From NCBI GenBank assembly GCA_965249765.1, contig CBDFMR010000005.1, positions 1,550,001 to 1,614,000 on the forward strand: a DNA stretch of 64,000 bases. The letters are read 5' to 3'. Position numbers and translations under genes: made by a program. The DNA is from CBDFMR01 sp965249765 (lineage in GTDB: Bacteria > Bacteroidota > Bacteroidia > Chitinophagales > Saprospiraceae). Below are positions 36,474-46,445 of this stretch, one piece after another; positions within the stretch are counted from its first letter, which is position 1, and every line of letters begins with the position of its first letter. Under the pieces are notes generated by a model. The model did not search any database. It worked only from the letters and a program-made list of their open reading frames with translations, and was not told the DNA's origin.

Positions 36474-39400
36474 GTGATTAGGAATTTGAGAAATATTCTG
36501 ATTTTTTGCTTGTTTTTACCCGTTGTAGGATCTACCCAGATGACCGTTATCAGTGCTGATGAGCCTGCTTATACGCCTGAGTCATTAATTGAAAATGTCT
36601 TTCTCGGTGACGGAGTAGAAGTTATATCAGTTAGTTATTTTGGAACTGATAATGCCGTTGGAGCTTTTGACAATGCAGCTCCTTTTGTAAATATGGATCG
36701 AGGAATCGTGATGAGCACAGGATTGGCTGGCGATGCGGACAATGTCAATAACTCTGATGCCAATATTGGTTTTACGAGTGGATCCTCTGTTAGTGATGCA
36801 GAGTTAGAAGCAACAGCTACTGTAGGTCTATTAGACATTGCTAAGTACGAGATTACTTTTATCCCTACGGATGACACCCTTCGTTTTCAGTATGCGTTTG
36901 GAAGTGAAGAGTATCCAGAATTTGTCTGTACAGACTTCAATGATGTATTCGGATTCTTCATCCAGGGACCAAGACCAGCAAGTGAAGGCGGAGGCACCTA
37001 TAATTGGGACAACATAGCGCTGATTCCTGACCCCACTGATCCATCAGGAAATACATTTCTCAATTTTCCTGTGACAATCAATTTTGTTAATTCGGGAACT
37101 GTGAGTAGCAACGGAAATATATCCAATTGTACGCTGCCTGATGGTTCGTTAAATTTTAGCCAGTATTACAATACAATAGCATCCAACAATCAACCAACCT
37201 ATGATGGCATTACCGATGTTTTTACAGCCCAGGTCATAGTCACACCTTGTAAAGAATATACGATCAAGCTAGCCATAGGTGATGGAGAGGATGACTCCTA
37301 TGACTCGGCCGTATTTTTGGCCGCCAAGAGTTTTAGTACAGGCTCTCTTAATGTGAGTCTGGAAACAATTAGCGTTGATGGAAGTGTAGCTGAGGGTTGC
37401 TCTATGGGAAGTTTAAGGTTTTCTTTGCCCAATAATACAGCTACTGACCTCGATGTTTCATTTACCCTTATAACGAGTGATCCACTCTTTCCCAATCTTG
37501 CTACTGAAGGGGTTGACTATTCTCTCCTCAGTCTACCAGTAATAATTCCTGCAGGTAGCAACGAGGTAATGATCCCCATAGAAGCCTATGAGGATGGTAT
37601 CATGGAAGGGGATGAGTATATTTCGTTTGAAGTCAGAAAGGATGAATGCCATCTGGATACATTTAGAGTACTCATAAGAGAAAGCATCATCGAGCCGATG
37701 GAGATGCCATCAGATGTAACAATATGCCCAGGTAAATCGACCTTTCTTGATGTTAACCTTCCACCCACTTTTATGCTTCCGGAGCCACCTAAGTTTTCAT
37801 ATGCTGGACCTAGCGTATTACTGGGAGATGCTGGGATCAATGAGTATTACTTTGACATTACCGTGTCGAATGTTGCTCCTGATATACTTGCTGATGGAGT
37901 TATCAAAAGAGTCTGTATAGATTCTATGTCTTCATTGGCATTCGATATGTCTATCTATGACTTCTATCTCTTCGGCCCTGATGGTCAGGTATTGGAGTTG
38001 GCGACAGATATCGGCGAAGGACTTTTTGACGGATTAGTACCTCCTGTAGATGTAGATACATTTATTAATATGTGCTTTGTGCCACAGGTCAGTAATAATA
38101 TAAATAATGGAAATCCCACGCTTGGTTCATTTTTTCCAGGTAATCCTGAGTACAGCGGAGATTTTTCACCTGAGGGTGAGTTTTCGGACTTATGGGATGG
38201 AACGTATCGTAGCAATGGCACATGGAGATTACTGGTTTTTCTCGACAAAACCCCACTTCCTCTAGGGGTCATTAATGGATGGAACCTCTTTAAGTCATGG
38301 TCCATTTGTTTTAATTCTATATATAGTTTATCGTATGAATGGAGCCCTAATGACGGTAGCATTGACTGTCTTGATTGTGAAGATATTACGGTAAATCCGA
38401 GTAGTACAACGATGTATTACCTCGAGACTTCAGACTCCTATGGTTGTACAACTATTGATTCTGTCTTGGTTACGATCGATCCGGGTCTTCCCGCACCTGA
38501 TGTCATTTGTAAAATTCTATCTGGATCAGCAATTCAGTTTAGCTGGACACTTATTCCGATGGCTACATATCTGGTTCAGGTTAACGGTATGGGACCGTGG
38601 ATAGATATAGGGAACGTGGCGTTATATGACGTCACTGGCCTCGCCAATAATGAGACCGTTACTTTGTCAGTACAATACTCAGTTGATGGATGTACGAGTG
38701 AGATAGGAAGGGATACGTGTACCACTCCTTCTTGTGATCCTCCACTTGTTGTAATTAATGATATAAATGCCTCTTGTGAAGGAATGATACAAAATGGAAA
38801 TATACAGTTTATAGTATCAGGTACTACGCCGCCTTACGACTTTGATTTTCCTGGTGAGCCCAATATGGCCATTTTTGTTGAAGGAGGGACTTTGGACTAT
38901 ACGGGGCTCGTTGGCGGTGATTATACGATAACAGTTACTGATGACTTGAGCTGCGCTATAGAAGTAAATTTTTCTATTGACAGCTTACCTCTATTAGATT
39001 TTAATCAGGTAATCGTCCAAGAGATATCATGTATTCATGACAGTGATGGAGCTGCTACAATAGAAGTATTCAACGGAGTAGGAGAATATGTTTTTGAATG
39101 GTTGCATGATAGCTCCATTGATTCTATAGCTACTGGTCTTTCCGATGGTATTTATACATTATTTGTTGATGATGAGGGACCTTGTCCTCCCCTTTTTGCC
39201 GTTGTTACAATCAGTGATCCAGATACGTTGGAAGTGGATGGATTTATGAATACACCAGATGGGTGTACAGGAACAAACACAGGAGAATCGATAGTGGAAG
39301 TTACCGGAGGTACAGAACCATACTCATATGCCTGGTCTGCTGGTACTGAGCTGATGGATACTGCCATTAACCTGCCCTCGGGAACGATAATGGTCACTGT

Positions 39401-42110
39401 GACAGACGCCCATAACTGTACGACCACGGGTACAACCAATATTCCCAACTCACCCCCAATTATTTATAATGGATTTGTGGTTAACCTCAATTGCCAGGTG
39501 TCTGGGACTGCTGAGATAATCGTGACAGGTGGAACAGGACAGTACTCGTATCTCTGGGATGATTTGTCAGTGGACAATCCTCACATTTCTGCTATGGTGG
39601 GCCCAATATCAGTTACAGTAACAGATGAAGCTGGATGTACATTTGAATATAATACCATTATCAATCCTCAGCAATTTCTAACTGCAAGTGAGAATCATTC
39701 TGATGTTTCTTGCTTCCGAGGAAACGATGGAATGATCGATATTGGAGTCATCGGTGGAATGGGTGGGGAGTCATATGAGTGGAGTGATGTATCCTTAACT
39801 GGTGCCAATGTCACTTCACTCGATACTGGTATGTATTGTGTGACAGTGTCTGAAGGAATATACTGTCCTGACACGGTATGGATTTTGATTACTCAGCCTG
39901 ATTCGATCATTATTATGGAAGATGTTACCGATGCTGGATGTACTGCTGGTGTAAAAGGATCTATAGACATAAATGTTATGGGTGGAGAGGGTGGATACCA
40001 GTATAGCTGGGTAGGACCCGGCTCACCACCTTATACTTCCAATTTTAAGGATATAAGTGATTTGGAATCTGGATTTTATAATCTTACGGTGACGGATGAC
40101 AATCTTTGTACCGCAGTTCTGCTAAATGTAGAAATCGGACTTTCTGATGCGATAAATATAATGCAGACGAAAACAAACGTGACCTGCAATGGAGAATTTA
40201 CAGGAGAAATAGCTTTAGACGTTTTAGGCGGGACAGTACCATATGATTATGATTGGACGGGACCCAAAGGATTTGTTGATACCATAGAAGATATAACAGG
40301 CCTTGAAGCCGGGGTTTACAACATTACAGTCACTGACCAGAATGGATGCTCAGGATCAAGTAGTTATCTAATTTCAGAGCCTGAAGATTCCTTGGCTATC
40401 AATATTTCTCAGCCTGATACCATTTGCTTCAATGCGTCAGATGGAATGGCAAGTATCAATTCCATGGGAGGTACTGGACCATATAGTATAATGTGGAGCA
40501 CAGGAGATACAACATTAATTATAAATGGTTTGATTGCAGGAAACTATAGCGTTATAGTGACGGATGACAATATGTGTACGGAGATGGTAAGTATTGAAGT
40601 CACTCAACTTGACACCTTACTCTTAGAGGTGGTTCAAGGTGATCCCAGTTGTCATGATGACAACGATGGTACTGCAGAAGTCACTTCTATTCTATACGGA
40701 AATCAATCCCAACCTCTGGATGACTTCACCATATCATGGAGTAGCGAGCCTACCAATAATACAGAAATCCTCGATGGTGTTGTAGCTGGCAACTCATATT
40801 TCGTTGAGGTTGAAGATAAATTTGGCTGTACAGCTCGCTTTGATTGGACTGCTTTCAATCCTCCTGAGGTAGAGCTTATAGAAATTAATTCATCAGATGT
40901 CTCATGCTATCTCGGCTCTGATGGTATGATTGAGGTTGATGCCAGTGGAGGTCAAGGACCATATAAGTATTTATGGGATCAGAATACAGGTTTCCAGATG
41001 GGACCCATTGTGCAAAGTCTATTATCAGGAAGTTATGTGGTCACCGTAGCTGATGACAATGGATGTACAAGCACGGATATCTATAATATAGATGAACCCA
41101 TTGAGCTGAGCGTAGACTTTCGAGTATTCAACATATTCTGTGCAGGAGGCAATGACGGAGAATTGGAAATCATAGCTGGAGGTGGCGCTGAACCATATTC
41201 CTACATGTGGTCCACTGGAAGTTCTGATGATGAAATAAGCAATTTGTCCACGGGTGTCTATTATGCCACGGTAACAGATGGCAACGGCTGTCAGGTGCTA
41301 GACTCTATTTTTGTCGATGAACCAGAATTTGGACTTGTGATGGACGCTGTGGCAAGTGATGTAATGTGTGAAGGCGGAAGAGATGGTATTATTGAAGCAA
41401 GTGCATCTGGAGGTACAGGCATCTATGTATTCAGTTCTGATGGAATCATCTATACTGGATCACCGACACTTGTGGGCTTGACTGCAGGTACTTATTCTGT
41501 TTATGTCAAGGATAGCAATGGATGCATCGATAGCATCACAGGACTTATTGTTGATGAACCTCCTCCGGTAACTGTAGGTATTGGCGACGATATAACGGTA
41601 GATTATAATAGTTCGATGGACATCTTTGCGACGATCACCAATTCGTCCGGCGATGTTACATATGATTGGAACACATTTGACAGAGGAAAGGTCACATGCT
41701 TTGACTGTCATCCACTGCACATCGATAGTATTGTCTCTGACATGGTTGTCGAGCTCGATATCATCGATGAAAACGGCTGTAGAGCATCAGACAGTAGAAG
41801 GATTACAATACTCAACCATAACTACATCAAAGTACCTACGGGATTTACACCCAATGGGGATAATATCAACGACTTACTTCACGTCTATGGTCCTGATGAT
41901 AGCCGGGTACTCAGCTTTAGAGTTTACTCTAGATGGGGTGAAAAGATATTTGAAGCCGAGGATTTTATTGTCAATATGGAAGACATTGGATGGGATGGCA
42001 CCTTCGATGGAGAAGAGATGAATCCTGGTGTTTTCGTATGGGTGGCAGAAATAGAATTTGATTATGGCAAGCGTCAGGTTTTTAATGGACATACAACACT
42101 GATAAGATGA
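36474..42110 (+). CDS. SprB-like giant adhesin with choice-of-anchor head and type B T9SS tail
   Basis: 1878 residues from GTG 36474, chosen because it begins a signal peptide (MIRNLRNILIFCLFLPVVGS); a TTG at 36432 gives 1892. Order: a choice-of-anchor L domain (FGSEEYPEFVCTDFNDVFGFFI), a Calx-beta-like segment, a P-domain-like beta sandwich (about residues 430-620), and then about ten SprB-type repeats (for example VSCFRGNDGMIDIGVIGG, VTCNGEFTGEIALDVLGG, NIFCAGGNDGELEIIAGG). It ends with a type B sorting domain (GFTPNGDNINDLLHVYG, YSRWGEKIFEAEDF, GWDGTFDG). SprB proteins are mobile surface adhesins in gliding bacteria. The stop overlaps the next gene, a PorP/SprF partner, by 4 bp. Confidence 0.88.
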   Translation: MIRNLRNILIFCLFLPVVGSTQMTVISADEPAYTPESLIENVFLGDGVEVISVSYFGTDNAVGAFDNAAPFVNMDRGIVMSTGLAGDADNVNNSDANIGFTSGSSVSDAELEATATVGLLDIAKYEITFIPTDDTLRFQYAFGSEEYPEFVCTDFNDVFGFFIQGPRPASEGGGTYNWDNIALIPDPTDPSGNTFLNFPVTINFVNSGTVSSNGNISNCTLPDGSLNFSQYYNTIASNNQPTYDGITDVFTAQVIVTPCKEYTIKLAIGDGEDDSYDSAVFLAAKSFSTGSLNVSLETISVDGSVAEGCSMGSLRFSLPNNTATDLDVSFTLITSDPLFPNLATEGVDYSLLSLPVIIPAGSNEVMIPIEAYEDGIMEGDEYISFEVRKDECHLDTFRVLIRESIIEPMEMPSDVTICPGKSTFLDVNLPPTFMLPEPPKFSYAGPSVLLGDAGINEYYFDITVSNVAPDILADGVIKRVCIDSMSSLAFDMSIYDFYLFGPDGQVLELATDIGEGLFDGLVPPVDVDTFINMCFVPQVSNNINNGNPTLGSFFPGNPEYSGDFSPEGEFSDLWDGTYRSNGTWRLLVFLDKTPLPLGVINGWNLFKSWSICFNSIYSLSYEWSPNDGSIDCLDCEDITVNPSSTTMYYLETSDSYGCTTIDSVLVTIDPGLPAPDVICKILSGSAIQFSWTLIPMATYLVQVNGMGPWIDIGNVALYDVTGLANNETVTLSVQYSVDGCTSEIGRDTCTTPSCDPPLVVINDINASCEGMIQNGNIQFIVSGTTPPYDFDFPGEPNMAIFVEGGTLDYTGLVGGDYTITVTDDLSCAIEVNFSIDSLPLLDFNQVIVQEISCIHDSDGAATIEVFNGVGEYVFEWLHDSSIDSIATGLSDGIYTLFVDDEGPCPPLFAVVTISDPDTLEVDGFMNTPDGCTGTNTGESIVEVTGGTEPYSYAWSAGTELMDTAINLPSGTIMVTVTDAHNCTTTGTTNIPNSPPIIYNGFVVNLNCQVSGTAEIIVTGGTGQYSYLWDDLSVDNPHISAMVGPISVTVTDEAGCTFEYNTIINPQQFLTASENHSDVSCFRGNDGMIDIGVIGGMGGESYEWSDVSLTGANVTSLDTGMYCVTVSEGIYCPDTVWILITQPDSIIIMEDVTDAGCTAGVKGSIDINVMGGEGGYQYSWVGPGSPPYTSNFKDISDLESGFYNLTVTDDNLCTAVLLNVEIGLSDAINIMQTKTNVTCNGEFTGEIALDVLGGTVPYDYDWTGPKGFVDTIEDITGLEAGVYNITVTDQNGCSGSSSYLISEPEDSLAINISQPDTICFNASDGMASINSMGGTGPYSIMWSTGDTTLIINGLIAGNYSVIVTDDNMCTEMVSIEVTQLDTLLLEVVQGDPSCHDDNDGTAEVTSILYGNQSQPLDDFTISWSSEPTNNTEILDGVVAGNSYFVEVEDKFGCTARFDWTAFNPPEVELIEINSSDVSCYLGSDGMIEVDASGGQGPYKYLWDQNTGFQMGPIVQSLLSGSYVVTVADDNGCTSTDIYNIDEPIELSVDFRVFNIFCAGGNDGELEIIAGGGAEPYSYMWSTGSSDDEISNLSTGVYYATVTDGNGCQVLDSIFVDEPEFGLVMDAVASDVMCEGGRDGIIEASASGGTGIYVFSSDGIIYTGSPTLVGLTAGTYSVYVKDSNGCIDSITGLIVDEPPPVTVGIGDDITVDYNSSMDIFATITNSSGDVTYDWNTFDRGKVTCFDCHPLHIDSIVSDMVVELDIIDENGCRASDSRRITILNHNYIKVPTGFTPNGDNINDLLHVYGPDDSRVLSFRVYSRWGEKIFEAEDFIVNMEDIGWDGTFDGEEMNPGVFVWVAEIEFDYGKRQVFNGHTTLIR

Positions 42111-43156
42111 GCAGATTAAAGTGTGTGGTAATTATGTTGTTTCTGGTAAGTGGACTTCAGAGTCAGGATCCTTATTTTTCACAGTATTATAATGTCAATA
42201 CTTACCTCAATCCCGCCATGAGCGGCGCATTCGAAGGCAGTTATAAGATCAATCTGGCATATCGTGATCAGTGGTCATCCATACTCGGTGGATTCTCATT
42301 CAAGACCATGTACGCCGACCTACAGTATAGAGTATATGCAGGGAGAAATGATTACTTCACCGTAGGCATGGATATCATGAGGGATCAGGCAGGACAGAGT
42401 CGTTTCACTCAGACCATGACGCACATCACAGTATCGTACCTCAAACAAATGAGAGGCGACCGTCGTGGAAATGGTCAGTACCTCATCTTTGGTGGCCAGA
42501 TAGGTGGTGGGCAGAATAGCGTCAACTGGTCCGACCTTTGGTTTGGCAGACAGTTTAATTATAGTACACAGCTGGAGGACAAGACACTTGATGATTTTGA
42601 AATCTTCAATGACTTAGATCTAAAAAGTTCATTTATCGTAGACGTCAATCTAGGATTACTATGGTATGCAGTCATGGGCGAGAACAAGAGTTACTATGCT
42701 GGATTGGCCTTAGATCATATCAATGAAGCTAATGTGGCTCTTACCACGGATGGGAACTCACCCATTTACTCACGATGGACAGTACATGGAGGTTTGGAAT
42801 TACCATTGCATGATGAGATGAGTGTCATGCCATCATTGGCACTTGTATTCCAGGGACCTTCTACCCAGATAAATCTCGGAAGCAATCTTCGTTTTACAAA
42901 TAGGGACGGGGGTGACATCGCTATGAGAGCTGGTCTTGCGACGCGTATTAGCAAAACCTATGACAGCATGCACATGGATGCTTTGATCGTATCTGGAATG
43001 TTGGAAAAGGGAAGAATTATGCTCGGCCTGAGTTACGACATTACCATGTCGGACCTATCAGTGATCAATAGTCGCAGAGGTGCCTTTGAAACAACTTTTA
43101 TTTATACCAATCCACAAGGAAAAAGACAGAGTAGGGTAACCTGCCCCAATTTTTAA
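42107..43156 (+). CDS. PorP/SprF family T9SS partner outer-membrane protein
   Basis: 349 residues with a signal peptide (MSRLKCVVIMLFLVSGLQS) and the family opening DPYFSQYYNVNTYLNPAMSG. The rest is a beta-barrel with alternating aromatic residues. Members pair with a type B tail cargo encoded next to them (SprF with SprB in Flavobacterium) and help its export or anchoring. The 4-bp overlap with the adhesin gene supports this pairing. From 42466 on, the gene is duplicated at 48466-49156. Confidence 0.92.
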   Translation: MSRLKCVVIMLFLVSGLQSQDPYFSQYYNVNTYLNPAMSGAFEGSYKINLAYRDQWSSILGGFSFKTMYADLQYRVYAGRNDYFTVGMDIMRDQAGQSRFTQTMTHITVSYLKQMRGDRRGNGQYLIFGGQIGGGQNSVNWSDLWFGRQFNYSTQLEDKTLDDFEIFNDLDLKSSFIVDVNLGLLWYAVMGENKSYYAGLALDHINEANVALTTDGNSPIYSRWTVHGGLELPLHDEMSVMPSLALVFQGPSTQINLGSNLRFTNRDGGDIAMRAGLATRISKTYDSMHMDALIVSGMLEKGRIMLGLSYDITMSDLSVINSRRGAFETTFIYTNPQGKRQSRVTCPNF

Positions 43157-43180
43157 AAGCCAAAATAAAACATTGATAGA

Positions 43181-45790
43181 TTACAGCAATGTTATATCTC
43201 CTGTGACAGTGATCTTCTTACCATTGGAAATATAGGAAATAACATAGACATATACTCCTGGATTGAGAGTACCCAGGGGTTCCCATCCTGCATAAGAGTC
43301 ATTACTTGATACATTGTAGTTGCTGAATAGTCGATTTCCCCAACGGTCAAAGACAAGTATGTCATAAATCAAATCATGATTACTCTGTATGTACAAAATA
43401 CCATTTTCCCTAATAGTTGGTCTTGATGCAATGACGTTAGGTATGTAAATGGCCGCATCCTCAAATGAAACTTGAAGACTTTTCATGGCAGTACATCCCC
43501 ATTGGTTTTCTACCAAGATGGTAAACCATCCTTCGACTTGATAGCTAAGAACTGGAAAAGGACAATTACTGCAATTGAGACCTTCACTAGGAGACCATAA
43601 ATAGGAAACTACATCATCGCTGTATTCAACAGGAAGATTCAGTCCTTGGCTAAAGGGTATATCTATCAAGTCAGAAGTCGATACACTTGGTATACTGTTC
43701 ACTGAAACGGTAAAGGTAGTATCGACATAACATCCATCGGGACCTATTCCAGTAAAAGTATAATTACCGGGAGTATCGATCACAATTGGAAGGCTTTGAT
43801 TTATGCCGTTAATTAATATGTCAGAATGATCCGATAGTACATCGAGCATGGTAATTTCTCCCTCGCAAAATGATATCTCACCCGAAATTTCAATGTCATA
43901 CTCTTCAAAGAAATCAATATTCAGGTCATAGATTATGCTATCACATCCATATGTATCAGATATACTCTGAGTATATTGTCCAGGAGCATTATAAAATTGA
44001 CCGAAAAATTCATATTCATCGCCTTCGCAGATGAGAACATCTAGTTGAGAAATATCTGGTGAAGGTCTCAAATTTAGCTCAAAGGTCTCATAAGTCTCAC
44101 ATCCGTAGTTGTTACGTATTACAAAGGAATAAGTATTTGCAATGCCAAAAGACCTAATCTTTTGTTGACTTCCATCCCACCATTCTATGTCATCTGTCAC
44201 TGATGATAAATCTACGCTGAGCGAACTGCCATAGCATATAGAAGTATCTGACAATGATATCGAAGGAGGGTGGGAATGAACATACAACTCAAGCAAGGAC
44301 GTGTCCGCACAAGGAAGGTTTTGTGATACGTAGTTCAAGAAAAGATGATCCGGATCAGAATGGCTGAATAAATGATCGATCAGCATTTCGTTGTCATCAA
44401 TAAAGAAACCACCTTGGTCGGCATCAGAATCAATAAGTTCGTAGAGGTCTACGACATCAGTGGTACAGATGTCTTGTAATACATCTACCCCTGCATATGG
44501 TCGTGGTGTAACAATATCGATCATTGCAAGAGCTACCCTCCCTTGAACACCACCGTACCATGCTGCCACACTTATGACGATGTCACCAGATGGAGGAGGG
44601 CCAGTATTGTTGTATCGACCTGACAGGAGCGCTGCTCTAAAGTCATCAATGGTAGAGGATGTACTATTTATAATGTGATAAGTTGAATTGTCGATTATAT
44701 TGACTGAATAATTGCCTATGGCAAATACCAATGCTTCATCAGGCGAAGCATTTTCTATTACTACAACGATAGAATCAAGCGGATACTCATTGCTGATGTC
44801 TATGTCATCATCACATATCTTGAGATCAGTATACTGACAGTGATCAGGGGATAAAAAATCTACTCCATCTGTAGTACTGTCGTCGGCATCCAGGTCTATT
44901 CGACGCTGACAATCTTCCCAGATAGGATTATTATAGTGTCTCACAGAAGATGTAAGAATACTATTTGGTACTCCTACTCGTGGGTGAGAATAGGAGAGAT
45001 TGCCGGAGTCCAGATCTACACTGTACCAACCCGCTCCATTCCCGAATCCTGAATGTTTTACTATTAAATATAGTTTAGTTGAATCACAGTCATGCTGATA
45101 AGAAACTATATCACCATGATTGATACCGGCACCTATCCCAAAATAATCATAAAGCAGTGTATTGTTGTCAGGATCATCCGGGTCGAGACGCATGAGTTTT
45201 TCGGAATTTGATATATAGAGGTAGTCGCCCTTGTGCCTCGTGATCTCAGTACAGGCTAAAGCTTGCTCATGCATAGTAAAAGCAGTAGGGTGGTCAATCG
45301 GCTGTCTAATCAAATCGAAATCTCTGGTATTGATATTGTACCTTCCGTAAGTAAAGCCGGATGCATAAAGAATGGAATCATTAAGGAAGAAAATATTTGC
45401 TATTTGAGTATAAAAATGAACAAAAAAGGTGGGTACTATTGCAGGAGTCAGATCTTCTATAAAGACAAGGTTGTCACTAGCGATGCCATATTGGTACAAG
45501 TCACCTTCTTCTTCCATAAAAAATACAGCGGAGCGGTCGGCAGTATATTCAAAGCTATTAATGAGGTTTCTTGTGCCCGTCATATTGGCATGAGAGAATC
45601 TGGACTCATCTATAGTGAATAATAGTTGAAGATCACCACTGAAGAAATCAAGGTTGTACATCTCATAACGGTTGCCGTTATCGAGATCCGAGATCAATGT
45701 CCAGAAAAAGGTCTCCTGTGCACTCAGATGGAGACTGAGAGCACAGGAGACAAGAAATAATAATCTTCTTATATTAGACAGTATATTCAT
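43181..45790 (-). CDS. T9SS type B surface protein (copy A)
   Basis: 869 residues from ATG 45790 (MNILSNIRRLLFLVSCALSLHLSA, signal peptide). A longer frame begins at 45829 but is not shared by copy B. The N-terminal ~290 residues read like a beta-propeller: FFWTLISDLDNGNRYEMYNLD, YLYISNSEKLMRLDPDDPD, GAGWYSVDLDSGNL. The middle carries Ig-like/PKD segments with paired Cys. The C-terminus is a type B sorting domain (VFDRWGNRLFSNYNV, GWEPLGTLNPGVYVYVISY, VTGDITLL). Role at the surface is unknown. Copy B at 49181 differs mainly in clustered codons. Confidence 0.85.
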   Translation of the reverse strand: MNILSNIRRLLFLVSCALSLHLSAQETFFWTLISDLDNGNRYEMYNLDFFSGDLQLLFTIDESRFSHANMTGTRNLINSFEYTADRSAVFFMEEEGDLYQYGIASDNLVFIEDLTPAIVPTFFVHFYTQIANIFFLNDSILYASGFTYGRYNINTRDFDLIRQPIDHPTAFTMHEQALACTEITRHKGDYLYISNSEKLMRLDPDDPDNNTLLYDYFGIGAGINHGDIVSYQHDCDSTKLYLIVKHSGFGNGAGWYSVDLDSGNLSYSHPRVGVPNSILTSSVRHYNNPIWEDCQRRIDLDADDSTTDGVDFLSPDHCQYTDLKICDDDIDISNEYPLDSIVVVIENASPDEALVFAIGNYSVNIIDNSTYHIINSTSSTIDDFRAALLSGRYNNTGPPPSGDIVISVAAWYGGVQGRVALAMIDIVTPRPYAGVDVLQDICTTDVVDLYELIDSDADQGGFFIDDNEMLIDHLFSHSDPDHLFLNYVSQNLPCADTSLLELYVHSHPPSISLSDTSICYGSSLSVDLSSVTDDIEWWDGSQQKIRSFGIANTYSFVIRNNYGCETYETFELNLRPSPDISQLDVLICEGDEYEFFGQFYNAPGQYTQSISDTYGCDSIIYDLNIDFFEEYDIEISGEISFCEGEITMLDVLSDHSDILINGINQSLPIVIDTPGNYTFTGIGPDGCYVDTTFTVSVNSIPSVSTSDLIDIPFSQGLNLPVEYSDDVVSYLWSPSEGLNCSNCPFPVLSYQVEGWFTILVENQWGCTAMKSLQVSFEDAAIYIPNVIASRPTIRENGILYIQSNHDLIYDILVFDRWGNRLFSNYNVSSNDSYAGWEPLGTLNPGVYVYVISYISNGKKITVTGDITLL

Positions 45791-45794
45791 TCTA

Positions 45795-46445
45795 TTATCT
45801 GCTAACAAATATTCTTTTAGCCCTGACATGTACCCCGTCTTCTATCCTTATTATATATACCCCTGTTGGGATGTTTTCTAAATCAATACTCATGTGGGAA
45901 ATCGTGGAATCATTCTGTTGTGATAATAGTGATCTGCCCTGAAGGTCGTAGAGATTTACACTAATATTTCCCTGCATATCAGATATATCAATCGTAGTAT
46001 TATCTGATATTGTCAGGTATCTGTGACTGTGAGTATTATTTCTACTCCCCACAGGATATAAGCTGTTGATTCCTGTGTTAACACTCACTACATAATTTTC
46101 CTTTGGGCTCATGGAGATAGAGGATGGCTTGGCAGTATGTATGGTTAATATATCTGTTGAGCTACTCAGTTGTAAGCCTTCATGACCAGATGAGTAATCC
46201 ATCCAGGTTAAAACAACGGAACCGTCACGTATAGCAAACTCTGCACCAGGTAAAGTGGAGGTAATATCGTAAGGGATTTCACCATTTAGATCAAGAGCGA
46301 GCGTCAATCCATGAACTATCCCATCAACAGGACTTTTCACAACAAAAGTTTCTTCAGTTTCCTGTATTACTATAGGTATAGGACCATTGCCATTGCCATC
46401 ACCATGTATACAATCGTCACAACTACCATTGAGATCACCGAGCAT
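45795..46445 (-). pseudogene. Type A T9SS tail fragment without signal peptide (copy A)
   Basis: 216 residues from the only ATG. The frame stays open for ~32 codons upstream without a start codon, giving IDNCITVTFPFLPVDFIRF then MLGDLNGS. That looks like the end of a dockerin/cohesin-type region of a longer protein. The end is a type A sorting domain (VNLYDLQGRSLLS, GVYIIRIEDGVHVRAKRIFV). It has no signal peptide, so it is probably the surviving C-terminus of a deleted surface gene. The stop is 4 bp upstream of the next gene's start. Confidence 0.7.
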
